Source: Rhytidiadelphus loreus
Lineage: Eukaryota > Streptophyta > Bryopsida > Hypnales > Hylocomiaceae
DNA length: 64,000 bases
NCBI GenBank assembly: GCA_947034895.1
Contig: OX344763.1
Location: forward strand, 75,721,093 to 75,785,092
Direction: 5' to 3'
Positions within the stretch are counted from its first letter, which is position 1; each line of letters opens with the position of its first letter. This document shows, one piece after another, positions 46,251 through 56,388 of this stretch. Both the position numbers and the translations under genes were made by a program. The notes beneath the pieces are model-generated. The model did not search any database. It was not told the origin of the DNA and saw only the letters and a program-made list of their open reading frames with translations.

Positions 46251-46473
46251 TGCACCACATTCTCCACCTCTTCCTCCTACGGATGATCCGTCGGAATTGG
46301 CTACTATACATGACTCACCATCAAATGAGCCCCTAGGTGAATTGGAAGTGGCATCATCGTCTGCGGCAAAAGTTGTTGTGGTTGGGCACAACCTGACTGT
46401 GGATACTTCCGACGTGGAAGTCGGAAGTGGTGTGCAACCCACTGATGTTCCACCAACAAATTGTGCCCAATGA
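46251..46473 (+). CDS. P1-B exon 3, last part
   Basis: Continues the exon 3 frame after the insertion (VDAPHSPPLPP) to a TGA at 46471-46473. It ends with the conserved VVVGHNLTVD block and CAQ, like P1-D (GCAH). A B-type dyad (TCAGCTCAAATCGAGTTGATT) lies just after the stop at about 46498-46519. Confidence 0.6.
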
Positions 46474-46702
46474 TCACCCGTTCATTGTTTTGTAGTTTCA
46501 GCTCAAATCGAGTTGATTTGAGTGGTTGTGCGGCAAGTGTAGAGTTTTGTAGATATAGCATTCATTTTTGGCGGACCACCATTCCCAAGGGGTGTAGGCT
46601 ATAGAGTTCAAATTTTTTTATCTCACTTTTGTATCCTAAAACTCATTTTAAGAGCATGTAATATATGATATTCTCACAGACCGTTATGTACTCTACGTTC
46701 AA

Positions 46703-46918
46703 TGGTAGGCCCTCTGAATCTTCCAATTGTGAATGATATTTTTCAATCCCCCTGCATTCACTCTTGTATGCAAGCCCCACCACATCTATTGATCATCAAT
46801 GACATTTCTGCTCCTACTAACTGCTCCAATGAACATATCGCCAAGCCTCTGATTTGGATACAACACCTACTAGACTTGTAGATGCGGATCACTCATCGAG
46901 TTCCACAGAGAGAAAGGT
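46703..46918 (+). pseudogene. P2-B exon 1 (probable, frameshifted)
   Basis: ATG 46703 follows the CGTTCAATGGTAGGCC stretch shared with the D locus. The frame carries IINDIS, comparable with TINDIP in copy C, then runs into a TAG at about 46877; a shifted frame continues SSSSTERK to a donor AAAG|GTACGA at about 46918. The frame change suggests decay. The acceptor for the next exon is TTAGCAG at 47075. Confidence 0.35.
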
Positions 46919-47075
46919 ACGATAATCTTGTACAATTTTATCATCTCCTAGGATATTTTGGCATCGCATTATGTTTTCGTTCACCATTGATTTCTTGAAT
47001 GATCTGTTTCTCGTGGACGTAATAAGCCAATACTTTGATTGTAACTAGTTCCGCAATTTGTCCGTTTCTTAGCAG

Positions 47076-47402
47076 GAATGCATCCTGTCGTAGCTCTTGA
47101 GGGAACCTCTGATACCATCCATCGTTCATTGAGGTCCAGGGTGGTGGAAAAGTGGGTCAATGTCGTCCTGGACCTCAATGGGATTCTATGTGTAGCCGAA
47201 GATTGGAAGTCCAAGGGGCCGGTGGCACAGTTCAACTTCTACTCTGAGCCGCATTCTGCGACTGTTGCCGCAATTGTGGGGCCGAAGGCTGTGTATGTCC
47301 GGCCCAATTGCTCTACGTTCCTAATTGAATTAAAGATGATTGCATTTATTTCAATGTGGAGCTCCATGAAGAAATCCACCACTGATGAGATTTCCAAGTA
47401 AA
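47076..47402 (+). pseudogene. P2-B exon 2 fragment: FCP1-like N-terminal half
   Basis: SRVVEKWVNVVLDLNGILC matches copy C (SRVADKWVNVILDLNDILC) and the FCP1/SCP motif I, with the second Asp replaced by Asn. The VYVRPNCSTFLIEL...ISMWSSMKKSTTDE block corresponds to the RPG..EFL...VWTA region. The frame stops at a TAA right after EISK, where copy C continues, so the C-terminal half (with the DNSP motif) is missing. A C-terminal P2-like piece lies close by in opposite orientation (47575-47913). Confidence 0.6.
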
Positions 47403-47404
47403 CA

Positions 47405-47977
47405 CTATATTCATTAAAATGAGAGTTTTCCAAGAAAATGAGAGTCTTAGCAATCACAGAAATTCTAAACTTACAGAATAATTTCTCTCATGAAAATAGA
47501 AATGCAATGGAGTGACATACAAAACACGTAAATGAAAGCAAAAATCACAATGACTTGGAAAGAATTCAGAAATATTAACACATATCATGTATAAAAGAAG
47601 AAAAGTGCCACAACAAAGACCAAGAATGATATATATACAACGTATTGTGGACAAGGTTCATGGACATACTTCTACCCAATATGTATCCAAGACTACCAAT
47701 CGGGATTCTACTATAGTCATTTGTCAACAATTCGAGGTAGTCCTCAATTTCTCCATGGGACCATGGCCTTTCGAATCTTAGGTCCTCGACTATAAGATTT
47801 GTTAGAACCTCCCTCTTGGCGGAATTGTTCCCTCCGTTGCGCTTGCAAAGACCTCTATTCCCAAGAATCCCAACCACGATTAGAGCTCTAGCTAGTACAT
47901 GATCGTCCATCATGTCTTCTTCTGAACCTCTTCACGTGAGACGGTCCACTAACATCATATTCATTAAAATGGGAGTT
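47405..47977 (+). repeat. Two direct copies of an ATTCATTAAAATG motif flanking an inverted P2-like piece
   Basis: ATATTCATTAAAATGAGAGT TTTCC at about 47409-47433 recurs as ATATTCATTAAAATGGGAGT TTTCC at about 47950-47974. They flank the minus-strand fragment 47575-47913 and sit exactly at the B/C junction. They may be remnants of one element involved in the rearrangement. Confidence 0.55.
47575..47913 (-). pseudogene. P2-like C-terminal fragment on the minus strand
   Basis: An open frame whose VGILGNRGLCKRNGGN stretch resembles LHALGNQGLKSFRENG at the end of the FCP1-like domain of copy C. It continues ERPWSHGEIEDYLELL before becoming non-descript. It could be the lost C-terminal half of P2-B after an inversion, or part of a further copy. 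Similarity is short, so confidence is low. Confidence 0.35.
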
Positions 47978-48378
47978 TTCCACTGAAATGAGTGTTTTAA
48001 GAGACACTACAATCCAAAAATTGAAGAGAAATTTGTTGCTGTAAATACAAAATAAGCAATGCAATGTCATATGAAGCATGCATATAATAACAATATGACC
48101 AAATATCATGCATTTATTAAATTTTAAATATCCATTTACTAAAAGGAGCCAATGGATGTACATATATGTAATCTATAAATGTATAATCACAATGAAATGC
48201 AACTTTGTATAAGAAAATGTACCATTAAAGTGTTCCAATTTATGAGTACGCAATAAATTGGCAACCACCATTTTCAGTCAAGTGCTATTGAAATGGAAGC
48301 CTATGTGTTTGAACTACAAAATATCTCTAAACCATTATTATTGGTCTACGTAAATCTAGTGAATTATATGAACAAGTC

Positions 48379-48996
48379 TCATGTGTGAGATTTACTCTTT
48401 AGCTTCTGTAGTGCCTTCAAAATTTCCGGTCCTCTACTATATCCATTGTCCATCTTCTGGTATTCACGATTGAATTGTCGCCGTTGCAATTTCAATGACT
48501 TCCGCTCCCATGCATCCCATGTTGGAATAGAGCAACAACTACGGGAGACTTCGCCATGTGAACGCTTCATTTGATACCCTTCAGACAATGCTCGTTGATG
48601 TGGAAGCAATGGTGCAATAGGAGGGAGTTTCGGGCATGTACGCACTGGTACCTCGGACTTCAATGTTGCTGAATGGAATGAACAATCAATATCCCCGTAA
48701 AGTTTCCTTGGAGTCACTCTATCAGAGGGCAACGAAGAAGTAGGATAGCTTGTAGACCTCAAAGGAGACGAGGAGCAAGAAAGTGGCGGACGTGGCCTTC
48801 TACTTGGGGGATTGTCCACCATGTTATCATCTATAGGCTTTGTTGAAAAGTCCATTGTGGAATCTGTTGTAGCTGCTGAGCAAAGAAAGTTTCCGGTGCT
48901 CAATATTACGTATTGTCCATAGTCCATAATAGAATTCACGGATGCTGCGCAAGCAAGGCCACCTTCTACAGCATGGGTTGATGTGGTGCTCATGAT
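48379..48996 (-). CDS. P2-C exon 3 (probable): Ser/Pro-rich C-terminal tail
   Basis: Open frame of about 205 codons starting after a good acceptor (TTTTTTTTAG|ATCATG) about 220 bp downstream of the HAD exon on the same strand. It has Ser-Pro/Arg-Pro-rich sequence (RRPRPPLSCSSSP) and ends in a basic helix (KALQKLKSKSHT). No recognised domain and no counterpart seen in A or B. It may be a tail exon of P2-C or an unrelated gene. Confidence 0.4.
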   Translation of the reverse strand: MMSTTSTHAVEGGLACAASVNSIMDYGQYVILSTGNFLCSAATTDSTMDFSTKPIDDNMVDNPPSRRPRPPLSCSSSPLRSTSYPTSSLPSDRVTPRKLYGDIDCSFHSATLKSEVPVRTCPKLPPIAPLLPHQRALSEGYQMKRSHGEVSRSCCSIPTWDAWERKSLKLQRRQFNREYQKMDNGYSRGPEILKALQKLKSKSHT

Positions 48997-49215
48997 CTAA
49001 AAAAAATTCCATATTCAAATGAAAGGTCATGAAGTGCAAACATGAATAAAACACAATGTACTAGAGCCAAATTGAATCCAGCTGCACAATTGAAGTTGTT
49101 CACCAAGAACAAAATTTTCATTCATACTTATATAATCAGCAATGTACATATCAGGTTGTGCCGAGCTAAAACGGCAAATTGGTCCCATGTCAACTATACA
49201 CGTCAAAGCCCTAGC

Positions 49216-50020
49216 CTAACTAGCACAAGAGGATGCACGAATTGCATCTATGATTCTGTCATATTCCTTTCGATTCCTCTCGTCGCAAAGCATCCGCCGT
49301 CCAATTCTTCTAGGACCATTTTCCCTAAATGATTTCAACCCTTGATTGCCCAAAGCGTGAAGACATTGAAACCAGGGAAGCAATACATCAAACAAAAACG
49401 TGTCTTTAAAACCGTTTCCCCTGTAGCTCCATGACTCTAGTAGTACTACATTATTAGGCTTGTTCGTTATGTGTTTTGTTGGGCTATTGTCGACTACAAC
49501 AGTATTGTCACTTGCAAAGCTTCTTCTAGAGCCCTTGAACAATGTATCTAGATTCTTAAGAAACAAGTCTTTATCAATCCTTGCCTCCTTGAAAGTGGTC
49601 CACCTTCCTGATTTATCTCTGTGTTTAATTGTGTCACATGCATCCTGTTCAAGAATGAGAAAGGGTTCATGTATGTCTTGGAAGAGATACTTGCATATCA
49701 ATTCAGTAGTGGACTTCTTCATGGAGCTCCACACTGAGATGACTGCAATTTTTCCTATCTAGCTCTGAAAGAAATTTGGAGCAATTGGGTCGCACCCACA
49801 CAACCTTGGGTCCCACTAGAGCGGGTTCGGTTGCTGAGTGCAATTCCGAGGAGTTCTTGAGTTTATTGTAAGACAACCCCTTTGACTTCCAATCTTCGCA
49901 AATACATAGAATGTCATTTAGGTCCAGGATAACATTGACCCACTTGTCCGCAACCCTGGACCTAAATGGCCGATTGACAACCTCCGAAGATCCTTCATAA
50001 CGAGATGGAGGGCCAAATCC
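49216..50020 (-). pseudogene. P2-C exon 2: FCP1/SCP-like HAD domain
   Basis: Starts after GATAGCAG at 50021. Motif I reads VILDLNDILC (about 49910); RPNCSKFLSEL and ISVWSSMKKSTT follow across a one-base frameshift near 49745. Then HEPFLILEQDAC, NTVVVDNSPTKH (about 49490; FCP1 motif DNSP kept), NNVVLLESW and LLPWFQCLHALGNQGL, a full-length match to the FCP1/SCP fold order. The first Asp of the DxDx(T/V) nucleophile motif is kept and the second is Asn, so it is likely inactive or altered as a phosphatase. Together with copies A and B this shows that P2 is a constant partner of P1. Confidence 0.65.
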
Positions 50021-50164
50021 CTGCTATCAAACGGACAAATGTGGAAGCAGTTACGATCGTCTACATGACATCATAGAGAACAAAATCCATGAGAATTATA
50101 TGAGTACAAACAACAAAGTACACCTACAAAATGTAGGATAGATAGAATAAGAATCAAACCATAC

Positions 50165-50296
50165 TTGCTTCTGGGAGGATTCACCAGTAGCTAGGGAATT
50201 ATCATGCAATGTTGTTATCAATTTGGAAGGATTGACCTTCTTCTTTTCTTCACGTGATGCATTTTCAAAGTTATGAGGAATATCATTGATTGTCAT
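50165..50296 (-). CDS. P2-C exon 1 (probable)
   Basis: A short frame MTINDIPHNFENASREEKKK..., ending at CAA|GTATGG (50164). The TINDI start is similar to P2-B exon 1. The intron 50021-50164 ends in AGCAG. The start codon is uncertain because the frame is open further upstream. Confidence 0.4.
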
Positions 50297-50539
50297 ATGT
50301 GGAAGGGATGACGAATGTGAACTGTGAAGGTGAGGTGGGATCAGATAAATTTGTCAAACTCACAACCTTGCGATTCAGTAAATATGAAATGATATTTTGT
50401 AAGAAATCAATATATAACTGCCTCAAGAAAATGAGTTTGGTCATACAAAAATGAGTTTTCAACCTCAAAATAAAATAGTTGAATGTCCTAGAAGTTCATC
50501 TTACAAAACATGATTCTACTATCTATGCTCTATATACAT

Positions 50540-50563
50540 CGAATCAGCTCGAGTCGAGCTAAA
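50540..50563. repeat. Isolated B-type palindrome inside module C
   Basis: AATCAGCTCGAGTCGAGCT followed by AAAAC lies between the end of P1-C and P2-C. It is of the B family, not the C family, and corresponds in position to the B-type dyad after P1-B (46498). Either B and C shared this site before diverging or a patch was exchanged. Confidence 0.65.
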
Positions 50564-50602
50564 ACAAATGACATCGAGTGATTACAAGGCACAACCTACT
50601 TG

Positions 50603-51495
50603 TTAATCGTCGGTGGAAACGCCTTCACTTTCTTGTACTACTTCAATTATTTCCACCTGCAGGTTGTGCCCTATCTCAACCACCTCTGCCGTCTTTGTTG
50701 GTACTTGGACGTTAGCACCTATACTCTCTTCTACCATGGCATTTGCATGTTTGTCCTCCAAGAGGAAGAGGAGGCACTATTGCTTCAACGCCCTGCGGAA
50801 TGGAAATTGCACCGTCATTTGACACGGAGGGGTGATTCTAGAGAAGAAGTACTTGGGAAGTTGAGGCGGGATCCAACGTTGCTATTGGTGTGGCTTGCCT
50901 ACCGAAAATATAACTCTGCCAAATTTCCTTGTTTTGCTTCTGCTCGTCCACAAAACTCTTTGTAAGGCATTCGATCCTCTTGTTTGACTCCTCGTGGAGC
51001 CTCCTATTTTCCGCCCGTTCATTCAAATTCTCAAGTCGAATGTTCTCTTGCTGCTGAATTACAAACGTCAAGGTCTGCACAAGGGCATCTATTGGGTCTA
51101 CCCTTCTCTTTTTTGCCAGGGGTTTTCGAATCACAGGAGAGGGTGGAGTTGGAGCCTCAATAGTTGGTGGAGGCAAACCTGATGAAGTTGATGAGCCCGG
51201 CATGTCTTGTGATGAACGTGCACGGGCGTGGGCATTGCATCGAGACCGTCATTTTCTTCCTCGTCATCTTCATCAACTACCACTTGTCTTTTGCTTGTGC
51301 AGCTACTTGGGGAACCTATAGCTGGTTTTCTATTTATCGTTCTTGACGTTGTTTGTGACGCTGGAACCGTAGGATACTGTACCTCATCGACGTGATATCC
51401 TGTTGCCAAGAAATCGTCTTTGCCTTAGTAGTAATGTCGCTCCATATATCTGATTCAATATCAGGAACTGATGCATACACATTCATACTGCTCAT
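50603..51495 (-). pseudogene. P1-C exon 3: coiled-coil tail, frameshifted
   Basis: ATG 51495 (MSSMNVYASVPD) after a GCATGCAG-type acceptor, as in A and B. The frame shifts within about 100 bp, is picked up as KDDFLATGY (matching KSDFLESGY in B), shifts again near 51200, then gives a basic KKRRVDPIDAL segment and a Gln/Glu/Asn-rich coiled coil. A TAG follows LLL (about 50838), and the conserved VEIGHNLQVE block is found in another frame (about 50665). It ends with TAA at 50603. At least three lesions; clearly decaying. Confidence 0.55.
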
Positions 51496-51721
51496 CTGCA
51501 TGGCGTTGATATGAACTGGCGTTTAGTGATTTAAGCAATCAAATACATTATTTGAATTTTTCTAGAAATCATTAAAATAACGTGCAATTTAGGTGGTTGC
51601 AACCTGAAATGCATTTCAAAGGAAATAATACTAGTAAAACTAAAGCAGAGATTCATAAGCAATGGTGTGCAATTCAGGTGGGAGCACCCTAAAATGCAAA
51701 ATGTCACTTACCAATGCTGCA
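51496..51721 (-). other. P1-C intron 2 with two C-type palindromes
   Basis: The donor (GCATTG|GTAAGTG) and the GCATGCAG-type acceptor are at the same position as intron 2 of A and B. Dyads GTGCAATTTAGGTGGTTGCA plus ACCTGAAATGCA (51582-51613) and GTGCAATTCAGGTGGGAGCA plus CCCTAAAATGCA (51667-51698) belong to the family clustered upstream of P1-C. Confidence 0.7.
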
Positions 51722-52964
51722 CATGTCAATTTTCCTCCAGCAAACACCGAGAGCACACTCGACCCGGGATGGCAAAACATCTGCACTACCCAAAGATAGA
51801 ATTCCATCCTAAGCTCCATGTTATACATGCAAAATGGAAGCTCATTATACTTTCTTGCATCTCTATGTACAGTGGTATTAGGAGCTACAAACTCTGCTTG
51901 TATTTTGGCCTTCATATTGTTGTTTGGACTCTAAAGGAATATCAAAAGCACTTTCTTCAACACCTTGGCGCTGTTTGCGGGCAAGTCCATCAATCTCTCA
52001 TTTTTGGCCGGATAGTAGTCGGCAAAATTCAAGCTAAAGGTTTTGAGGACCTCATTTTTCTCCACGTATGCCAACACTTGTCTCTGATCTACTTCGTCAG
52101 AACAAATAAATAGCCAGGACTTGATATCTTCAAGTAGAGGACTCTTCTCATTCTGCATGGAGGTGAGGACTACGTTGAAGAAAGAATTCTCGATATTGGA
52201 CTTCTCTTTCTTTAAGGCCCCTAGAATACTTCTGAAGTCAATGACGCCTAGTATTATCTGGTTTCGGGTCTCCGCGTTCCATGAAATTTGTGGCCAGTTG
52301 GACCACTTGTTGTCGGCAATGCTATAGGGCCTCATATATGCAATCCCAATTTGCGTTTTAAAGTTTTTTTCCTCTGCAGGAAAACCTTGAAGAACTATGC
52401 CGCTCGTGGTGATATCTGCTCCGCAAACTTGTTTTTGGCCCTAAGTTGCTTTCTTGTTCCAAAGAATTTATCCCCGGGCCTCTCTATGAGGTGATTCATT
52501 GTCGCACTTGTAATGCAGTGAATTTGCTTGAATTCCCTCCAGTTTGCAACAATGAATTCACCATTCGCGCTGAATAATCCAAGGTCAAGGTCAATTTTGT
52601 AGAGTGCTCTTTTCACTAGCTACTTCCGTTTGCGCCTTTCGACCCACTCCTTTGTATTGTAGCAACTGTCAAGCACCAAAGTTGTAGTCTTGATAGTCAC
52701 CTTTGGATATGCAATAGTGCACTTGGGTCCGGATTGGTTGAGGATGTGTTTTGCCAGCTTCTCGAGGTGATTGTAGTTGAGATTTCTGAGAGGCTTAAAG
52801 AAGTTGCGGCTAAGGGTGCAGCTCTCTTGTTTCTAGTTCTCTTTCTCGTTGAACTTCATAAACGTATTAAGATCAAAGAGCTCCCAATGTACAGCATTCA
52901 GAATGACTTCGCTCCACAAATTGTAAACTTCGTCCGGTGCGGTTATAATTTTGAGTTCGTTGAT
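51722..52964 (-). pseudogene. P1-C exon 2, main part
   Basis: Resumes after the 2.5-kb insertion with INELKIITAPDEVYNLWSEV and follows P1-B through AKHILNQSG, YPKVTIK, LDSCYNTKEWVERRK and LGVIDFR to ELRMEFYLWVVQMFC and the methylase-like VFAGGK (51740-51757). The four in-frame stops (about 52830, 52619, 52393 and 51933) are all TAG. They face Trp, His, Glu and Gln in P1-B. One frameshift lies near 52350-52385. The Gln position (KVLLIFL-stop-SP versus KVLFMFLQCP) directly fits CAG-to-TAG. Confidence 0.6.
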
Positions 52965-55492
52965 CAACGACGCTAGTTTGTGAGCATAAAAGCATGAGCT
53001 TAGGAGCTGTGAGCATACATTTTGTGAGCCTAGAGCATCAATTGAAAAAAACTTGAAATTTTTGAAGCTAACAAAGAAAAAATGAAGACATTTCAAAATT
53101 TTGATTTTGATTTTTATCCCTATGACCGTGGACCTATGACCGTGGGGCCTTGCTGGCATATGTACCGTGCTTGGCTTGGCACGTTGACAGACAACAACTT
53201 TAATCCACCTCGAGGCCTATTTTTGTTCTTCTTGTGAAAATATTTGTTCATGGTCAAGCTTTGAAAAAATTCCAAGGGAAAACAAATATTTTGGACAATT
53301 GATAGAGGCTCATGTAGTAAACACCATCTCGTAAAAATGAATTTTTTTTTAGAATGTCTTACCCCCCAAACCTCCAAAGGGACTTCTTAGTGCCTAAAGT
53401 TTTTTTTGGAAGTGATGGGGTTGTGACACGTTCACACATTCAAAAAGAAAATTTGAAAATTATAAAAAAGAAAGTGCTTTCAAAGTCCCCTCCTCCAAAA
53501 TTTGCAAGACGATTCTTGAGATGGCGAAGTTGTGGAAACAAACAAATAATAGATTTTTTTTAGTTTTTAATTTTTAATTTTGAGAGTACAAAACTGTAGA
53601 TTCTATAAGGAGTCCTTCGGTAACAAAATAGGGTTTTAAGGTGTTACAAAGTTGTGATAAGGAAAAAATAAATAAAAGTAAAATCTTTTAATTATTCTTT
53701 TTTTTAAGAGTCCCAAACCCAAAACCCCACAAGGGATTTATTAATACTGAAAGGGATATCTAGGGGTGATTAAGTTGTAGAAAAAATACAATAAAAAAAC
53801 ACTTGAGAGTCCTAAAGTTTCAACTCCACAAGAGGTCTCTTTGAACCAAGAAGGGTTTCTTGGGGTGACAGTCCCAAAAAGAAAACTTAAGAGAAAAAGA
53901 TTTTTTTTTTTTTCTAAATTTAATTTTTTTTTAAATGAAAGTCCCCAATCCCCAAACCTTGGCAGGGGTCTCTCGTTACCGAGAGGTTTTTTATGAGATG
54001 ACAAAGTCGCAAAAAAAAAATTTGAAAAAAAAAAAAAAAAAAAAAAATTTTTTTTTTTTTTTTAATTGAAAGTCTCAAACCCCCAAATCCAGCCAAGGGT
54101 CTCTCTATACCGAGAGGTTTTCTTGAGGTGGCAAAGTTGCCAAAAAAATTGAAAAAAAATAAAAATTTGGTTGAAAAATCCAAACTCCAAACCTTGCTAA
54201 GGGTCTCTCTGTACCGAGAGGGTTTTTTGGGGGGTGATGAAGTCACAAAAGAAATTCAATCATTTTCAATAATTTTAAAAAATCTCTTTTTTTATTATTT
54301 TCCCCTGAGATTCCCAATCCCCAAACTCCGCAAGGGGTTTCTTGGTACCAAGAGACCCTTGACAGGGTTTGAAGTTTGGAACTTTCAACCCAAAATGAGT
54401 ATTTTTTTGTTTTGTTTTTAATTTTTTGTTGCGATTTTGTTACCCTCCAAAACCCCTCTCGGTACAGAGACGTCTAGTAGGGTTTGGGATTTGGGACTTC
54501 CAACCAAAATTTAAAAATTAAATTTTTAAAAAAAAATTTATTTCTTAAATTCAACTTTGTCACCTCAAAAAAAAACTCTCGATATAGAGAGACGCCTTGT
54601 GGATTTGGGAGTTTGGGACTTTTATAAAAAAACAAAACAAAAACAAATCAACACTTTTTTTTTAATTTTTTAATTTTTTTGCAACTTTCAGAAGTTTGGA
54701 GTTTGGGACTTTCAACAAGTAAAATAAATAAAAAATAAAAAGTAATTATTATTTAATTTGAGGGTTACAAACCCTAACACACGCAAAAGATATCTCGGTA
54801 CCAAAAGGGGTATGAGGGTGCCAAAGTTGGAGAAAAATTAATTATTATATATATATTTTTTATTATTTTAAATTCTTTTTTGAGAGTGTCAAATCTGAAA
54901 GTCTCCAATAGTTCCTTCGGTACCAAGATAAGTTTGTAGAAGTAATGAAGTCAGAAAAAAATTGAAAATATTTTTGAAAAAAAAATAGAAAAAAAATGTT
55001 TTTTTTAATTTTTTTGAGTCCCACACTATAAAATCCCTGAGGGATCTCTCGGTACCGAGAGGGGTTTCTAGATGTGACAAAGTCATGGAAAAAAAATTTG
55101 AAAAAATAAAAATAAAAATTTTGAGAGCTTCAAATCCAAAGGACCACTAGATATCAAGAGGGGTTTCTAGGGTGATGGAGTTGTGAAATAATAATATTAG
55201 TATTAATAAAAATAATAGATTTTTTTTTTTTAAATTTGAATTTTTTGAAAGTTCCAAATCCTTGCCCTTTCAAAAAATCTCTTAATATATATAATATTCC
55301 TTGTTGTATTTTGTTATCAAGAATTTTCCATTTCCATAATTTTTTTCAAAATCAGCCTCCAAAACACCCTCATTCTAATCCACGGTAATAGGTCCTAATC
55401 CAAAAAATTCCCTTCCAAAAATTCTAAAATCGGAGGCTCATAAGCTCACAGCTCTTGGGCTCCTGCTCCAAGGCTCATAAAATAGCACCCCC
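52965..55492. mobile_element. 2.5-kb MULE-like TIR element inserted in P1-C exon 2
   Basis: Flanked by an exact 10-bp duplication GTTCGTTGAT (52955-52964 and 55493-55502). Its ends are imperfect inverted repeats of about 50 bp; both contain GCTA(G/T)TTT(G/A)TGAGC and GAGCTGTGAGC. The interior has no gene. It is a series of roughly 110-130 bp repeats with CTCTC(G/T)GTACCGAGAGG and AAAGT(T/C)GCAAAAAA, present in both orientations with a turn near 54340, plus long A and T runs. TIRs with 9-11 bp duplications are typical of Mutator-like elements; assignment beyond that is inference. Confidence 0.7.
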
Positions 55493-55600
55493 GTTCGTTG
55501 ATGAGTTTTAGCTTCTCCTTTGCACCTTTTCTCTTAGCAACGATGTGATTTTTATTGACATTGATCATTGCAAAACATTTGTGCATTGCTTTTTCAAAAG
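55493..55600 (-). pseudogene. P1-C exon 2, first part
   Basis: AFEKAMHKCFAMINVNK...KEKLKLINE matches EFEKAVYVRFSVIDVNK...EEKLKLTNE in P1-B and stops exactly at the 10-bp target duplication of the 52965-55492 element. The acceptor before it reads TGCAAG rather than the expected CAG, so splicing may be weakened. Intron 1 (55601-55785) holds two degenerate C-type dyads (GCAATT(T/C)AGCTCT...GAC(C)TTG(A/T)). Confidence 0.55.
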
Positions 55601-55785
55601 CTTGCATGAAGTTTAGCACTTGAGAATCAAATGTCAAGTTTTAAAGAAGACTAAAATGTAGTAAAAAACAATTACAAAGCAGAAAGCAATTGAGCAATTT
55701 AGCTCTAATGGACCTGACTTGTACACCTAATTACAATGCAAAAAACAATCAAGCAATTCAGCTCTTTGGGACTTGATCTACACAC

Positions 55786-56388
55786 CCTGAATTTTGTTGT
55801 CTCTTGCATTGATTCTCTAGTCCTTTTTTCAATTTGCACTGTCCCCATTGCAACGGCCTCTTTTGGATTCTTTGGACTCCCCATCTTCACCCACACTATT
55901 CGAGCTCTGAGAATGTTTGTTGCCCATGATGGTTGGATCGCTTGGAAGTGATTAGTGCGGTTATAGTAAGCCGAAATTGACCGCAACTGCTCAACATTAT
56001 CAGACCAGACAATGAAGCAATTCCACTTCTCAAATTGCTCGCTAGTGTCTCTGTCAATTCTGCTTTCTTCATCCAACATCAACCTACTCGCCGCAACGTT
56101 GTGTTGACCATTGATGATGTAGAATTGACCATCTGCAATGTCTTCCCACCTCTTCGGCTTTTGCACTTGATTAACGGGCATGGCACAGAGGGTTTGCTTA
56201 GCACTCTTGTCAGGAATGTTGACAAGCCAATTCATCAAGTCCCTCACCATTTTGTCTTCAAGTACCCGTATGTTGAACTCTGGTAGTGCTTGAATGAGTT
56301 GCTTTAGTGGAAGTTCTTTCTTCACATCAACAGGAAGAACGTACGCGCTTGAGCATGTTTCCCAATACCTTCGGTACACCGCACTAAC
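55786..56388 (-). pseudogene. P1-C exon 1, second part: ParB/Srx-like domain
   Basis: An open frame of 201 codons from the MULE junction (VSAVYRRYWETC) to TTCAGG|GTGTGT at 55785. It has INGQHNVAASR (GQHN at 56098-56109), then FEKWNCFIVW, YYNRTNHF, PSWATNILRARIVWVKMGSPKNP, nearly block-for-block the same as P1-B. No stop in this part. ParB-type signature as in B; copy A has GQHT. Separated from its first part by the 4.6-kb element. Confidence 0.65.
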
